This document shows, piece after piece, positions 39,601 through 47,417 of a DNA stretch of 64,000 nucleotides. The stretch is from Micromonospora chokoriensis. Lineage in GTDB: Bacteria > Actinomycetota > Actinomycetes > Mycobacteriales > Micromonosporaceae. Below the pieces are notes generated by a model. The model did no database searches, was not told the DNA's origin, and worked only from the letters and a program-made list of their open reading frames with translations. The DNA is taken from assembly GCF_900091505.1 (NCBI RefSeq), contig NZ_LT607409.1:372001-436000 (forward strand), in the 5' to 3' direction. Numbering within the stretch: the stretch's first letter is position 1; every line of letters begins with the position of its first letter. Both the position numbers and the translations under genes were made by a program.

Positions 39601-39939
39601 GGCCGGGCCGCCGACGGCGACTCGGAGGAGGCGGTCACGCTGACCAACCCGCCCGCGGGCACCTACCGCGTGGTGGTGGAGCCGTACGGGGTCGACGGGC
39701 CGGGCACCAGCACCGCGTACGACTACTACGACGCGTTCGCGTCCACGTCGCTGGGCACGATCACCGCCCCGGCGACCGCGGTGCCACTGATGCACGGCGA
39801 GTCGACCACCATCACCGGCACGGTGACGGCGGTGGCCGTTCCGGCGGACGGGCGGCAGCTCTCCGGTGAGCTGGCGATCGTCACCACCGAGGGCGCGGTC
39901 GTCGGCCGCGGCACCGTTTCCATCGGCGCCGTGAACTGA
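36643..39939 (+). CDS. Secreted S8 family subtilase (pyrolysin/TPP II-like), with C-terminal PPC-like domain
   Basis: A 1098-residue exported serine protease. Signal peptide residues 1 to about 37 end in AAAAAP, followed by a propeptide with VTLIVSTEKGEAGDVADSL. Catalytic Asp 198 (IMDSGVDLAHP), His 373 (THGTHVAG) and Ser 570 (NGTSMASP) are present, with the oxyanion Asn in ISAGNSGPG. The Asp-His spacing of 175 residues, against 32 in subtilisin, indicates the large insertion seen in pyrolysin and tripeptidyl-peptidase II. Beta-rich domains follow, and a PPC-like module (ADLDLFVYRGDAEVGRA) lies near residue 970. GTG 36643 is preceded by GGAGGAAAG. There is no cell-wall sorting signal. Confidence 0.93.
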   Translation: MSKPRDLRRRTSAALFASVLAAGAVTVVGGAATAAAAPVTTPDASPATAAETLGAHDAKLLSEARAKKAPTVTLIVSTEKGEAGDVADSLTKLGGTVSQRQDKVGFVLAKVPTDKALTAARLPGVSAVDLDEVIQLPDPAAEKTSVGAAAARQATVAAPGEATRADNPYMPTNETGAVRFTDVHPEWDGRGVTIGIMDSGVDLAHPALQQTTTGERKIVDWVTATDPLEDPTWRRMQAEVAGPSFTIAGGTWTAPAGTYRFNLFSESVTAASDARGDVNRDGDTTDTWGVLYDPATNNIWVDANQNRNFTDDPMMRPYKEKYDVGYFGTDNPATAVAERQPFVVEFRKNVNTAPIGLPGLWDYVNIGIVESTHGTHVAGITAANDMLGNDVFDGAAPGAKLVSARACSWGGGCTAAALTTGMVDLVANRGVDIVNMSIGGLPGLNDGNNARANLYNELIETYGVQLVISAGNSGPGLNTVGDPSVASNVISVAASISKDTWLANYGSVVRKKNALFNFSSRGPREDGGFKPNIAAPGSAISTAPTWQLGAPVAEAGYALPPGYAMLNGTSMASPQTAGAGALLLSAAKATDRGVSPAALRRALFTSAKPIADVPTYAQGYGMVNVPGAWQLLRQGVETRSYVSDAAVCSPLADQLTIWNGVKFVPNPGRGTGVYNRCAASDGGHKVGQGKTYPVTITRTSGPAGTIRHDITLQGDDGTFKAPKTVALPLNRAVTVNVTAKPTAEGAHGAIMRIDDPATNVVDFEVSTVVVASNDVKKPTFAYTNEGSVDRNGYTSYFVTVPEGAKALQVNLSGIATGSQTRFIAINPLGVPVEATTSTVCYTNFSDVNVCKPQERDYQNPLPGVWEIEVESRRTSPALNNPFKLQVRVQGLSVEPALVELPSVEAGEPTTVSWGVTNVFGPVSVSGRSGALTGVRTERPTITEGGPNQEWTVEIPAGTSTFTARIGNPANAGADLDLFVYRGDAEVGRAADGDSEEAVTLTNPPAGTYRVVVEPYGVDGPGTSTAYDYYDAFASTSLGTITAPATAVPLMHGESTTITGTVTAVAVPADGRQLSGELAIVTTEGAVVGRGTVSIGAVN

Positions 39940-39956
39940 TCACTCCGTAACACCGA

Positions 39957-39992
39957 CAGGAGCCCGCCCCCGGATCCGGGGGCGGGCTCCTG
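39957..39992. terminator. Perfect 18-bp-arm terminator palindrome after the subtilase
   Basis: All 36 bases from 39957 form a perfect self-complementary palindrome, starting CAGGAGCCCGCCCCCGGA. It lies 18 bp after the stop. Confidence 0.85.
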
Positions 39993-40014
39993 CCTGTCCG
40001 AGCGAGGGGTCACC

Positions 40015-40188
40015 GATCGGGCGTCGAGGGCCCGGGCCGCATTGAGCTGATCGGGCGTCGTGGGCCCGGGCCGCATCGAGCTGATCGGGCGTCGTGGGCC
40101 CGGGCCGCATTGAGCTGGTCGGGCGTCGTGGGCCCGGGCCGCATTGAGCTGATCGGCCACCGAGGGCCCGGTCGGGCCGCGCTGAGCT
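40015..40188. repeat. 34-bp tandem repeat, four units plus one degenerate
   Basis: Units at 40015, 40049, 40083 and 40117 read GATCGGGCGTCGTGGGCCCG onward to GCATTGAGCT with one to three changes. A fifth, 40151-40188, is degenerate. They are contiguous without spacers, so this is a minisatellite and not a CRISPR array. It ends 18 bp before the stop of the lipoprotein at 40206. Confidence 0.9.
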
Positions 40189-40205
40189 GGCTGGCCCCGA
40201 CGGCG

Positions 40206-40649
40206 TCAGGACCGGTGGGCGGCCGACACGACGAACGGGGTGCCCTGCTGGCAGGTGGTCATCATGCCGGGCTCCACCCGACCGGTGACCTCCACCCGCG
40301 CGCCGGGCGTCAGCACGTCACGGGGGCCGCCGAGCAGTAGGTAACCGTCGAGCAGTACGCAGCCGGGCTCCACACCGCCCTGCACGGTGCCGCTCAGGGT
40401 GGTCGCCCCGACTCCCGGGGGTGTGCTGGGGCCGCCCGGCTTCGGGGCCCGCGGAGTCGTCGAGCCGGCGGGCGGGGTGGGATCGACTGTCGACGGCGAG
40501 GCGGTCGGGTCGGGCGTGGGCGGGTTGGTCACCGGCTGCGCTCCCGTCGGGGTCGGAGTGGGTGTGCCGCCTCCGGCGTCCTGGCTGCCGCAGGCGCTCA
40601 GCGCCACGCAGACGGCCAGCGCGGAGACGGCGAGCCGAAGAGTCCTCAT
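40206..40649 (-). CDS. Small secreted lipoprotein, unknown function
   Basis: A 147-residue protein with signal peptide and lipobox LSAC (Cys 20), a Pro/Thr/Ser-rich linker to about residue 80, and a small beta-rich domain (TLSGTVQGGVEPGCVLLDGYLLLGG, GARVEVTGRVEPGMMTTC). The two Cys of the domain could pair. An OB-like or heparin-binding-like fold is possible, but I recognise no family. It is transcribed away from the subtilase. Confidence 0.75.
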   Translation of the reverse strand: MRTLRLAVSALAVCVALSACGSQDAGGGTPTPTPTGAQPVTNPPTPDPTASPSTVDPTPPAGSTTPRAPKPGGPSTPPGVGATTLSGTVQGGVEPGCVLLDGYLLLGGPRDVLTPGARVEVTGRVEPGMMTTCQQGTPFVVSAAHRS

Positions 40650-40689
40650 GCCGGATTCGACGTACGCCGGGTCGGGTCGGTTCCGGCCT

Positions 40690-41676
40690 TCAGCCGCGGG
40701 CCGCGGCGGCCTTCATGTCCCGCTTCAGCTCCTGCGGGAGCGAGAACGTGAGCCGCTCGTTGGCGGTGGTGATCTCCTCGACGTCGCCGAAGCCCCGGGC
40801 GGCGAGGTAGGCCAGCACCTCCTGGACCAGGTCGTCCGGGACGCTCGCGCCCGAGGTCAGCCCGACCGTGGTGGCGCCCTCCAGCCAGGCGTCGTCGATC
40901 TCGTGGGCGAAGTCGACCAGGTGACCGGCGCGGGCCCCCGCGTCCAGGGCGACCTCGACCAGGCGAACCGAGTTGGAGGAGTTGGTCGAGCCGACGACGA
41001 TCACCACGTCGCAGTCGGCGGCGATCTCCTTGACCACGTGCTGCCGGTTGGAGGTGGCGTAGCAGATGTCGTCGCTGGGCGGGGACTGCAGCAGCGGCAG
41101 CCGCTGCTTGAGGCGGGCCACCGTCTCCAGCGTCTCGTCGACCGAGAGCGTGGTCTGGGAGAGCCAGACCACCTTCTCCGGATCACGGACGGTGACCTTG
41201 TCGGCGCCGTCCGGACCGTCCACCAGCTGGATGTGGGCGGGGGCCTCACCGGCGGTGCCGATGACCTCCTCGTGCCCCTCGTGACCGATGAGCAGGATGT
41301 CGTAGTCCTCGGCGGCGAACCGCTTCGCCTCGTGGTGCACCTTGGTGACCAGCGGGCAGGTCGCGTCGATCGCCTTCAGGGAACGGGCCTTGGCCTGCTC
41401 GTAGACCTCGGGAGCGACGCCGTGCGCGGAGAAAATGACTGTGGAACCCTCCGGCACCTCCTCGTTCTCCTCCACGAAGATGGCGCCCTGGGCCTCCAGG
41501 GTCTGCACGACGTGCTTGTTGTGCACGATCTGCTTGCGCACGTAGATCGGGGCACCGTAGAGCTTGAGCGCCTCCTCGACGGTCTGCACCGCGCGGTCGA
41601 CGCCGGCGCAGTAACCGCGGGGCTTCGCCAGGAGCACGCGCTTGCCGGTCCGGGGGGTCGCCTCAGCCTCAGTCAC
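40690..41676 (-). CDS. ispH: 4-hydroxy-3-methylbut-2-enyl diphosphate reductase
   Basis: A 328-residue last enzyme of the MEP isoprenoid pathway, making IPP and DMAPP. Iron-sulfur ligands Cys 23 ([12 protein letters not shown]), Cys 107 (DATCPLV) and Cys 205 ([11 protein letters not shown]) are all present, as is the TNSSNS motif. The GTG start 41676 lies 6 nt after TAGGAT, so the mRNA is probably leaderless. It is divergent from xseA across a 144-bp region holding a perfect palindrome. Confidence 0.97.
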   Translation of the reverse strand: MTEAEATPRTGKRVLLAKPRGYCAGVDRAVQTVEEALKLYGAPIYVRKQIVHNKHVVQTLEAQGAIFVEENEEVPEGSTVIFSAHGVAPEVYEQAKARSLKAIDATCPLVTKVHHEAKRFAAEDYDILLIGHEGHEEVIGTAGEAPAHIQLVDGPDGADKVTVRDPEKVVWLSQTTLSVDETLETVARLKQRLPLLQSPPSDDICYATSNRQHVVKEIAADCDVVIVVGSTNSSNSVRLVEVALDAGARAGHLVDFAHEIDDAWLEGATTVGLTSGASVPDDLVQEVLAYLAARGFGDVEEITTANERLTFSLPQELKRDMKAAAARG

Positions 41677-41682
41677 CCACCC

Positions 41683-41688
41683 ATCCTA
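41683..41688 (-). promoter_or_regulatory. -10 hexamer TAGGAT, leaderless start of ispH
   Basis: Minus-strand TAGGAT, 6 nt, GTG 41676. Confidence 0.55.
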
Positions 41689-41734
41689 CGTGCCGTCCCA
41701 CCACCCGCCACCGGGCCGCGGGCCGCCACCCGGA

Positions 41735-41800
41735 CCCGGTGATCAAGAGGTTGGCGTCAGAAACGCGCCCAGCACTGACGCCAACCTCTTGATCACCGGG
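41735..41800. repeat. GATC palindrome with perfect 26-bp arms between divergent ispH and xseA
   Basis: The 26-bp arm beginning CCCGGTGATCAAGAGGTTGG (41735-41760) is exactly complementary to 41775-41800. The loop is 14 nt. It sits between two probable -10 hexamers (41683 and 41809), upstream of both genes, so it is not placed to terminate either. Confidence 0.9.
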
Positions 41801-41808
41801 AGGGTCCG

Positions 41809-41814
41809 TAGGGT
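41809..41814 (+). promoter_or_regulatory. -10 hexamer TAGGGT, leaderless start of xseA
   Basis: TAGGGT, 6 nt, GTG 41821. The expected -35 region would overlap the right arm of the palindrome ending at 41800. Confidence 0.5.
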
Positions 41815-41820
41815 GGGCGG

Positions 41821-43053
41821 GTGACTGAGGGTGGACGGGTGGGCGGCGGCGCGGCCAGCAGCGCCGAGGAGCCGTGGCCGGTACGGGTGGTCAGCCAGAA
41901 GGTGGGGGCGTGGATCGCCAAGCTGGGCTGGGTGTGGGTGGACGGGCAGGTGGCGCAGATCAGTCGCCGCCCCGGAGCCAGCACCGTCTTCCTCACCCTG
42001 CGTGACCCGTCGGCGGATCTGAGTCTGACCGTCACCACCAATCGGGACGTACTGGACGCTGGCGCCCCGGAGCTGCGCGAGGGTGCCCGCGTGGTGCTGC
42101 ACGCCAAGCCGGAGTTCTACGCCGCCCGGGGCACACTGAGCCTGCGGGCCGACGAGATCCGCCAGGTGGGGCTCGGGGAGCTGCTGGCCCGGCTGGAGAA
42201 GCTCAAGAAGCTGCTCGCCGCCGAAGGGCTCTTCGACAGGGCCCGCAAGCGCCGACTGCCGTTCCTGCCCGGCCGCATCGGGCTCATCACCGGTCGCGCG
42301 TCGGCGGCCGAACGCGACGTGCTGACCAATGCCCGGCGGCGTTGGCCCGCCGTGGAGTTCCGCACTGTCAACGTCGCGGTGCAGGGCCCGTCCGCGGTGC
42401 CCCAGATCGTGGACGCGCTCAAGGTGCTGGACGCCGACCCGACCATCGACGTGATCATCATCGCCCGGGGCGGCGGCGGCATCGAGGATCTGCTGCCCTT
42501 CTCCGACGAGGCGCTCTGCCGTGCGGTGTTCGGCTGCCGTACGCCGGTGGTCAGCGCGATCGGCCACGAGACCGACGCGCCGCTGATCGACTACGTCGCC
42601 GACGTCCGCGCCTCCACCCCGACCGACGCGGCCAAGCGGGTCGTCCCCGACCTCACCGAGGAGGTACGCCTCATCGGCCAGGCCCGGCACCGCCTCGAAC
42701 GGGCGGTCCGCAACCTGGTGGACCGGGAGACGCACCGGCTCGACGGGCTGCGGTCCCGGCCGGTGCTGGCCCGGCCGCAGGTGATGGTGGACCAACGGGC
42801 GACCGAGCTGACCGCGTTGCGCCAGCGGGCCGGCCGTTGCCTGGAACACCGACTCTCCGCCGCCGACGACGACCTGCGGCACACGGTGGCGCGGTTGCGC
42901 GCGCTCTCCCCCGCCGCCACCCTCGACCGGGGGTACGCGATCGTGCAGCGCGCCGACGGCCACGTGGTCCGCGCGGCGGCGGAGGTCGGCAAGGGCGACC
43001 CCCTGCGGGTACGGCTGGCCGACGGCGAACTGGCCGCCACGGTGGACGGCTGA
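41821..43053 (+). CDS. xseA: Exodeoxyribonuclease VII large subunit
   Basis: A 410-residue catalytic subunit of exonuclease VII, which degrades single-stranded DNA from both ends. An N-terminal OB fold ([18 protein letters not shown]) is followed by the XseA core with [31 protein letters not shown] and [27 protein letters not shown] coiled-coil stalk and the end [13 protein letters not shown] complete it. GTG 41821 follows a leaderless-type hexamer. The sequence around its stop is partly repeated downstream. Confidence 0.96.
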   Translation: MTEGGRVGGGAASSAEEPWPVRVVSQKVGAWIAKLGWVWVDGQVAQISRRPGASTVFLTLRDPSADLSLTVTTNRDVLDAGAPELREGARVVLHAKPEFYAARGTLSLRADEIRQVGLGELLARLEKLKKLLAAEGLFDRARKRRLPFLPGRIGLITGRASAAERDVLTNARRRWPAVEFRTVNVAVQGPSAVPQIVDALKVLDADPTIDVIIIARGGGGIEDLLPFSDEALCRAVFGCRTPVVSAIGHETDAPLIDYVADVRASTPTDAAKRVVPDLTEEVRLIGQARHRLERAVRNLVDRETHRLDGLRSRPVLARPQVMVDQRATELTALRQRAGRCLEHRLSAADDDLRHTVARLRALSPAATLDRGYAIVQRADGHVVRAAAEVGKGDPLRVRLADGELAATVDG

Positions 43054-43138
43054 GTGGCGACGCGCGCGGACGGTCTGAGCGACGGCGTGGCGTCGACGGT
43101 TCGAGCGGCAGCGCGGTGGATGGCTGAGTGGCGACGCG
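43040..43138. repeat. Duplicated 25-bp segment containing the xseA stop codon
   Basis: CGGTGGAYGGCTGAGTGGCG and five following bases occur at 43040-43064 and 43114-43138 with one change. A weaker partial third copy lies between them (GGACGGTCTGAGCGACGGCG near 43067). The first copy contains the TGA of xseA. Confidence 0.8.
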
Positions 43139-43163
43139 GTGACCCGGGGAGCGGTGTGTTGAG

Positions 43164-43394
43164 ATGGATGCGATGACTGACGACACGAAGGCCGGGCCGG
43201 ATGAGCGGCTCAGTTACGAGCAGGCCCGCGCCGAGCTGGCCTCGGTGGTGGAGCGGCTGGAGGCCGGTGGCACCTCGCTGGAGGAGTCCCTGGCGCTCTG
43301 GGAGCGCGGCGAGGCCCTGGCGGTGATCTGCCAACGCTGGCTGGACGGCGCGCGGGCACGGATCGACGCCGCCCGCCGGGAACAGAACTCCTGA
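43164..43394 (+). CDS. xseB: Exodeoxyribonuclease VII small subunit
   Basis: A 76-residue helical protein: [36 protein letters not shown] and [13 protein letters not shown] are the conserved XseB helices that bind the XseA stalk. The start is ATG 43164 or ATG 43173. It lies 110 bp after xseA, further than usual, because a duplicated segment fills the gap. Confidence 0.95.
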   Translation: MDAMTDDTKAGPDERLSYEQARAELASVVERLEAGGTSLEESLALWERGEALAVICQRWLDGARARIDAARREQNS

Positions 43395-43415
43395 TCACCG
43401 CCCCACCTCAGGCGC

Positions 43416-43495
43416 CAAGATCCACACGACATCAGGGGTCGTGGTGCCTCCCACGGCTCGGCGGCAGCACGATCAGGGACCTTGCGCGGATCATG
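43416..43495. repeat. 80-bp CAAGATCC...GGATCATG element, copy 4
   Basis: Bounded by CAAGATCC (43416-43423) and GGATCATG (43488-43495), exactly 80 bp, as at 27920-27999. About 69% ungapped identity to that copy by hand, with both ends strongest (TTGCGCGGATC shared). It lies between convergent xseB and the lipoprotein at 43551. Confidence 0.75.
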
Positions 43496-43550
43496 ACCGG
43501 GCGACCGGTGCGCGCCGGTGGGGCAGCCGGAGCCGCCCCACCCGCGTACG

Positions 43551-44399
43551 TCAGTTGAACAGGTTGTACAGCTCGGCCGGTGCCTCGACGACCTGGTCCG
43601 CCGGCGGCTTCTGCGCGGCGGTGGCGGCGCCGTAGTCGGAGTACGTCATCGTGATCTCCTGGGCGGCGGTCTGCCCGGCGGCGGGCAACTGCAGCACGAG
43701 CTCGCTGAGCCGGCCCTGCGGGTCCACCTTCGCGGTGAACGGGACCGTCTTCGCCTGGGTGCCCAGCGCGGCGATCGTCGCGGCGTTCAGGGAGCCGGCC
43801 TCGGCGGCCTTGGTGACGTCGATGGTGCCGGCGTACGCGCCGGTGCCGGTGCTGCGTACCTCGGTGATGCCCTGGGTCAGCACCGCGCTGCCCGCCGGGT
43901 CGACCTTGTCGAAGTCGAAGCCGAGGTTGCGGTTGCCCTTGATCCGGGCCTGGTCCAGGTGCTGGTACTTGCCGAGGTTGAGCTGCTTGATCTCGGGCAG
44001 GCTGTTGGCGGTGGAGCCGCTCAGCTCCAGCTTGACCCAGCTGTCCGGCTTGAAGTGGATCACGTCGAGCTTCATCGCCAGGTCAGACGAGGGGCCGCCG
44101 ATGGCGATCTTCATCGCGGCGCTCTGGCTCGGCTGGTGCACCTGCCCCTCGACGGTCGAACCGACACCGGTGAGGGCGAAGCGGAAGTTGCCGGTGCTGA
44201 TCTCCTTGGTGGAGTCGAGCAGGGCCTGCTTGGCGTCACCCGCGACCGGGGCTCCGGTCGGGCTCGCCGCGCCGGACGCGGTCACTGTCGGGGTCGCGGT
44301 CGAGCCGGCGGTGCCGGTGCCATTGCTGGCGCAGGCGGCCAGGGCGGGCGTGATCAATGCGGCGGCCACCAGGCCGGCGCCGAGTCGTCGGACAGTCAT
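43551..44399 (-). CDS. LppX/LprG-family-like lipoprotein
   Basis: A 282-residue lipoprotein: signal with lipobox LAAC (Cys 23), Ser/Thr/Ala linker, then a domain with LLDSTKEISTGNFRFALTGVG, VEGQVHQPSQSAAMKIAI and later SELVLQLP. The pattern of beta strands resembles the LppX/LprAFG or LolA-like half-barrel that binds lipids. The start is ATG 44399 with GGGAGAC upstream. The lipid-carrier role is inferred from the fold family. Confidence 0.75.
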   Translation of the reverse strand: MTVRRLGAGLVAAALITPALAACASNGTGTAGSTATPTVTASGAASPTGAPVAGDAKQALLDSTKEISTGNFRFALTGVGSTVEGQVHQPSQSAAMKIAIGGPSSDLAMKLDVIHFKPDSWVKLELSGSTANSLPEIKQLNLGKYQHLDQARIKGNRNLGFDFDKVDPAGSAVLTQGITEVRSTGTGAYAGTIDVTKAAEAGSLNAATIAALGTQAKTVPFTAKVDPQGRLSELVLQLPAAGQTAAQEITMTYSDYGAATAAQKPPADQVVEAPAELYNLFN

Positions 44400-44450
44400 A
44401 CGTGTCTCCCAAGAGGGTCACCCGACGACCTGGGCGGCGCCGGAAACCGG

Positions 44451-44480
44451 GCGACGCAGCAGCACCGTCGGCTGCGTCGC
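44451..44480 (-). terminator. Hairpin between DUF4245 gene and the lipoprotein gene
   Basis: Perfect 10-bp arms GCGACGCAGC (44451-44460) and GCTGCGTCGC (44471-44480). It follows the DUF4245 stop by 114 bp and precedes the lipoprotein start by 52 bp, so it is either a terminator or part of a 5' leader. Confidence 0.5.
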
Positions 44481-44593
44481 GCGACCCGGGCCGAGCAACG
44501 CGCCCGGGTCACCCCCTCTCTGTTCCCGCTCGACGCGTCGGACAATCACCCTTCTGTCCGGTTGCCCATTTTCGCTGCCCACCAGGGGCCGGG

Positions 44594-45241
44594 TCAGCGC
44601 AGCGAGCCCGCCAACTCGCGCAGTTCGTTGTCCCGGGCATCGCCGACGATGATCACCGTGCGGTTCGGCTCCAACAGGACCAGCGCCTGCTGGTTGTCCC
44701 GGGCCGTGTAGCGCTGCCAGTTGCGCCCGGCCAGCTCGGTGGGCCCCTGCGGCTGGGCCTGGTCGGTCAACTCGGCGGGGAGCAGTCGCTCCGCCGGCAC
44801 GTTGCTCTGCAGGAGCTGGACTCCCCGCCCCTCCGGGGTGAGGTAGCCGAGCCGCAGGTTCGCGCCGCCCTCGACGCTCTGGTAGCGGGCGCTGACCGTC
44901 GACCAGTCGGAGCCGAGCCCTTCCGGCTGGCTCACCGGAAACACGTTCGCCGACCGGGCCTGCTCGATGGCCGGGGCCGAATCGACGGTGGTGGGCTGGT
45001 CACCACCGAGAAAACCCCGATAGAACGCGAGCAACAGCGCGATCGGGACGAGCAGCACCAGCAGCGAGATCGCCATGTCCTTCGGCGAGCGCTCGGACTT
45101 GCCGGACGTCACCCGCGGCGGCGGCGTCGGATCGGTCGCGGCAGGCTCACCACCGGGGCCGGTGGGGACGTCGACCGGCGGCTGACCGTCGGGCGGCGTG
45201 CGGTCGGCGGGGGCGCGGTCGGCTGGCTGTGCGGGTTCCAC
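44594..45241 (-). CDS. DUF4245 membrane-anchored protein
   Basis: A 215-residue protein: a Pro-rich cytosolic N-terminus of about 50 residues, one membrane segment (MAISLLVLLVPIALLLAFYR), then an extracellular domain with FPVSQPEGLGSDWSTVSARYQ and NWQRYTARDNQQALVLLEPN. This matches DUF4245, found next to glpX in many actinobacteria. Its function is unknown. GTG 45241 is assumed. It is divergent from glpX. Confidence 0.88.
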   Translation of the reverse strand: MEPAQPADRAPADRTPPDGQPPVDVPTGPGGEPAATDPTPPPRVTSGKSERSPKDMAISLLVLLVPIALLLAFYRGFLGGDQPTTVDSAPAIEQARSANVFPVSQPEGLGSDWSTVSARYQSVEGGANLRLGYLTPEGRGVQLLQSNVPAERLLPAELTDQAQPQGPTELAGRNWQRYTARDNQQALVLLEPNRTVIIVGDARDNELRELAGSLR

Positions 45242-45400
45242 CCCTCCATCTTCGCAGCAGCCCGACCGGCGGTATCCGGGCCATCACCGCCCCGCGCCGA
45301 CGCCGGGTCGGCGATCGTGTGAGGATCAGCGACAAAGCCGACAGCGGGGACCGCCCCGCTGTCGGTCGTCCCCGCACCGTCGCGAGGAGGAGCAACCGTC

Positions 45401-46432
45401 ATGACGAACACCAGGACGCGGATCCCACAGGATCTCGACCGAAACCTCGCCCTCGACCTGGTACGGGTCACCGAGGCGGCGGCGATGGCCGCCGGCCGGT
45501 GGGTGGGTCGGGGCGACAAGGAGGGCGGCGACGGCGCCGCCGTCGACGCGATGCGCAAACTGATCAACTCGATCCAGATGCGCGGCGTGGTGGTGATCGG
45601 CGAGGGCGAGAAGGACAACGCCCCGATGCTCTTCAACGGCGAACACGTCGGCGACGGCACCGGCCCGGAGGTGGACGTCGCGGTCGACCCGGTCGACGGC
45701 ACCACCCTGATGAGCAAGGGCATGCCGAACGCGGTGGCGGTGCTCGCCGTCTCCGAGCGGGGCGCGATGTTCGACCCCAGCGCCGTGTTCTACATGGAGA
45801 AGCTCGCTGTCGGCCCGGCGTACGCCGACGTGATCGACATCAACGCCGGCGTGGCCGAGAACCTGCGCCGGATCGCCAAGGTCAAGGGCACGGACGTCTC
45901 CGAGGTGACGGTCTGCGTGCTGGACCGCAGCCGCCACGACGACCTGGTCGCGCAGATCCGCCGGACCGGGGCGGGCATCCGGTTCATCTCCGACGGCGAC
46001 ATCGCCGGCACCATCGCCGCGGCCCGGGGCGAGTCGGACGTCGACGTCCTGATGGGCATCGGCGGCACCCCGGAGGGCATCATCTCCGCCTGCGCGCTGA
46101 AGTGCATGGGTGGCGCGATGCAGGCCAAGCTCTGGCCGCGCGACGAGCAGGAGCGGGAGAAGGCGATCGCCGCCGGGCACGACCTGGACCGGGTGCTGGG
46201 CACCGACGACCTGGTCACCGGCGACAACTGCTTCTTCGTGGCGACCGGTGTCACCTCCGGGGATCTGCTGCGCGGGGTGCGCTACCGGGCGGGTGGCGCG
46301 TACACCCAGTCGATCGTGATGCGCTCGAAGAGCGGCACCATCCGGGTGATCGACTCGTACCACCGGCTGGAGAAGTTGGCGCTCTACTCCGCGGTCGACT
46401 TCGACGGCCGTCCGTTGGCCGAGCAGGAGTGA
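45401..46432 (+). CDS. glpX: Class II fructose-1,6-bisphosphatase
   Basis: A 343-residue gluconeogenic enzyme. [17 protein letters not shown] and [17 protein letters not shown] carry metal ligands, [12 protein letters not shown] (about residues 96-107) is the phosphatase signature, and [16 protein letters not shown] is diagnostic of GlpX. The start is ATG 45401 after AGGAGGAG. Its stop overlaps the start of the next transporter gene (GTGA). Confidence 0.97.
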   Translation: MTNTRTRIPQDLDRNLALDLVRVTEAAAMAAGRWVGRGDKEGGDGAAVDAMRKLINSIQMRGVVVIGEGEKDNAPMLFNGEHVGDGTGPEVDVAVDPVDGTTLMSKGMPNAVAVLAVSERGAMFDPSAVFYMEKLAVGPAYADVIDINAGVAENLRRIAKVKGTDVSEVTVCVLDRSRHDDLVAQIRRTGAGIRFISDGDIAGTIAAARGESDVDVLMGIGGTPEGIISACALKCMGGAMQAKLWPRDEQEREKAIAAGHDLDRVLGTDDLVTGDNCFFVATGVTSGDLLRGVRYRAGGAYTQSIVMRSKSGTIRVIDSYHRLEKLALYSAVDFDGRPLAEQE

Positions 46433-47400
46433 CCAACGCCGACACGGCGGCCCCGCAGATCCTGTCGGCCACCCGCCGGATCACCGGCGTCGCGCTGGCG
46501 TCGATCTCCGGGGTCGCGGTGGCGGTGCAGTCGCGCATCAACGGCGAGCTGGGGGTACGCCTCGCCGACGGTTTCGCCGCCGCTGTGGTGTCCTTCGGCG
46601 TGGGCCTGGTGGTGCTCCTGGTGCTGGTGCCCGCTACTCCCGGCGGTCGGCGTGGCCTGGTCGCGTTGCGGCGTGCGCTCGCGGGCGGTGCGTTGCGGCC
46701 CTGGCAGTGCCTCGGCGGGATGTGCGGGGCGTTCCTGGTGGCCACCCAGGGTCTCACCATCGGTTCGCTGGGCGTGGCCGTCTTCACCGTGGCGGTGGTG
46801 GCCGGTCAGACCGGCAGCAGCCTCGCCGTGGACCGGGCGGGGATCGGGCCGATGGGCCGGCAGCCGGTCACCCGACAGCGGTTGGCCGGTGCGGCGCTCA
46901 CCGTGCTGGCGGTCCTCCTGGCGGTCGGTGACCGGCTCGAAGACCCGGGCATGTTGGCGCTCGCCCTGCTGCCCCTGCTCGCCGGGGTGGCCATCGCCTG
47001 GCAGCAGGCGGTCAACGGGCAGGTCCGGGCGGCGGCCGACAGCGCGTTGACCGCCACCCTGGTCAACTTCGCCGTCGGCACTGTCACCCTGCTCGTGGCG
47101 TTCGCGACCGACATCGCCGTACGCGGCTGGCCCAGCGGGCACCTGCCCTCCGAACCGTGGCTCTACCTGGGTGGTCCGATCGGCATCGTGTTCATCGCCA
47201 TCGCCGCCGCGATCGTGCGGTTCACCGGGGTGCTGCTGCTCGGCCTGGCCACCATCGCCGGGCAGATCGTGGGCGCGGTCCTGCTGGACGTCCTGCTGCC
47301 CACCGCGGCCTCGCACCCCGGCCTGAACACCCTGCTCGGGGCGGCTCTGACCATGGTGGCCGTGCTGGTCGCCGCGTTGGCGCCACCCGCCCGCCGCTGA
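46429..47400 (+). CDS. DMT-type transporter (DUF606/YdcZ-like, two-fold repeat)
   Basis: A 323-residue protein with ten hydrophobic segments in two similar halves. Each half carries a motif like [20 protein letters not shown] and [20 protein letters not shown], the repeat signature of YdcZ/DUF606 transporters. GTG 46429 overlaps the glpX stop. The substrate is unknown, and no link to fructose bisphosphate is implied beyond coexpression. Confidence 0.85.
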   Translation: MTNADTAAPQILSATRRITGVALASISGVAVAVQSRINGELGVRLADGFAAAVVSFGVGLVVLLVLVPATPGGRRGLVALRRALAGGALRPWQCLGGMCGAFLVATQGLTIGSLGVAVFTVAVVAGQTGSSLAVDRAGIGPMGRQPVTRQRLAGAALTVLAVLLAVGDRLEDPGMLALALLPLLAGVAIAWQQAVNGQVRAAADSALTATLVNFAVGTVTLLVAFATDIAVRGWPSGHLPSEPWLYLGGPIGIVFIAIAAAIVRFTGVLLLGLATIAGQIVGAVLLDVLLPTAASHPGLNTLLGAALTMVAVLVAALAPPARR

Positions 47401-47417
47401 CGACCAGCCGCCGCGGG

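Noticed and set aside
40015..40188. CRISPR array
   Set aside because: The 34-bp units are contiguous with no spacers, and no cas genes are present.
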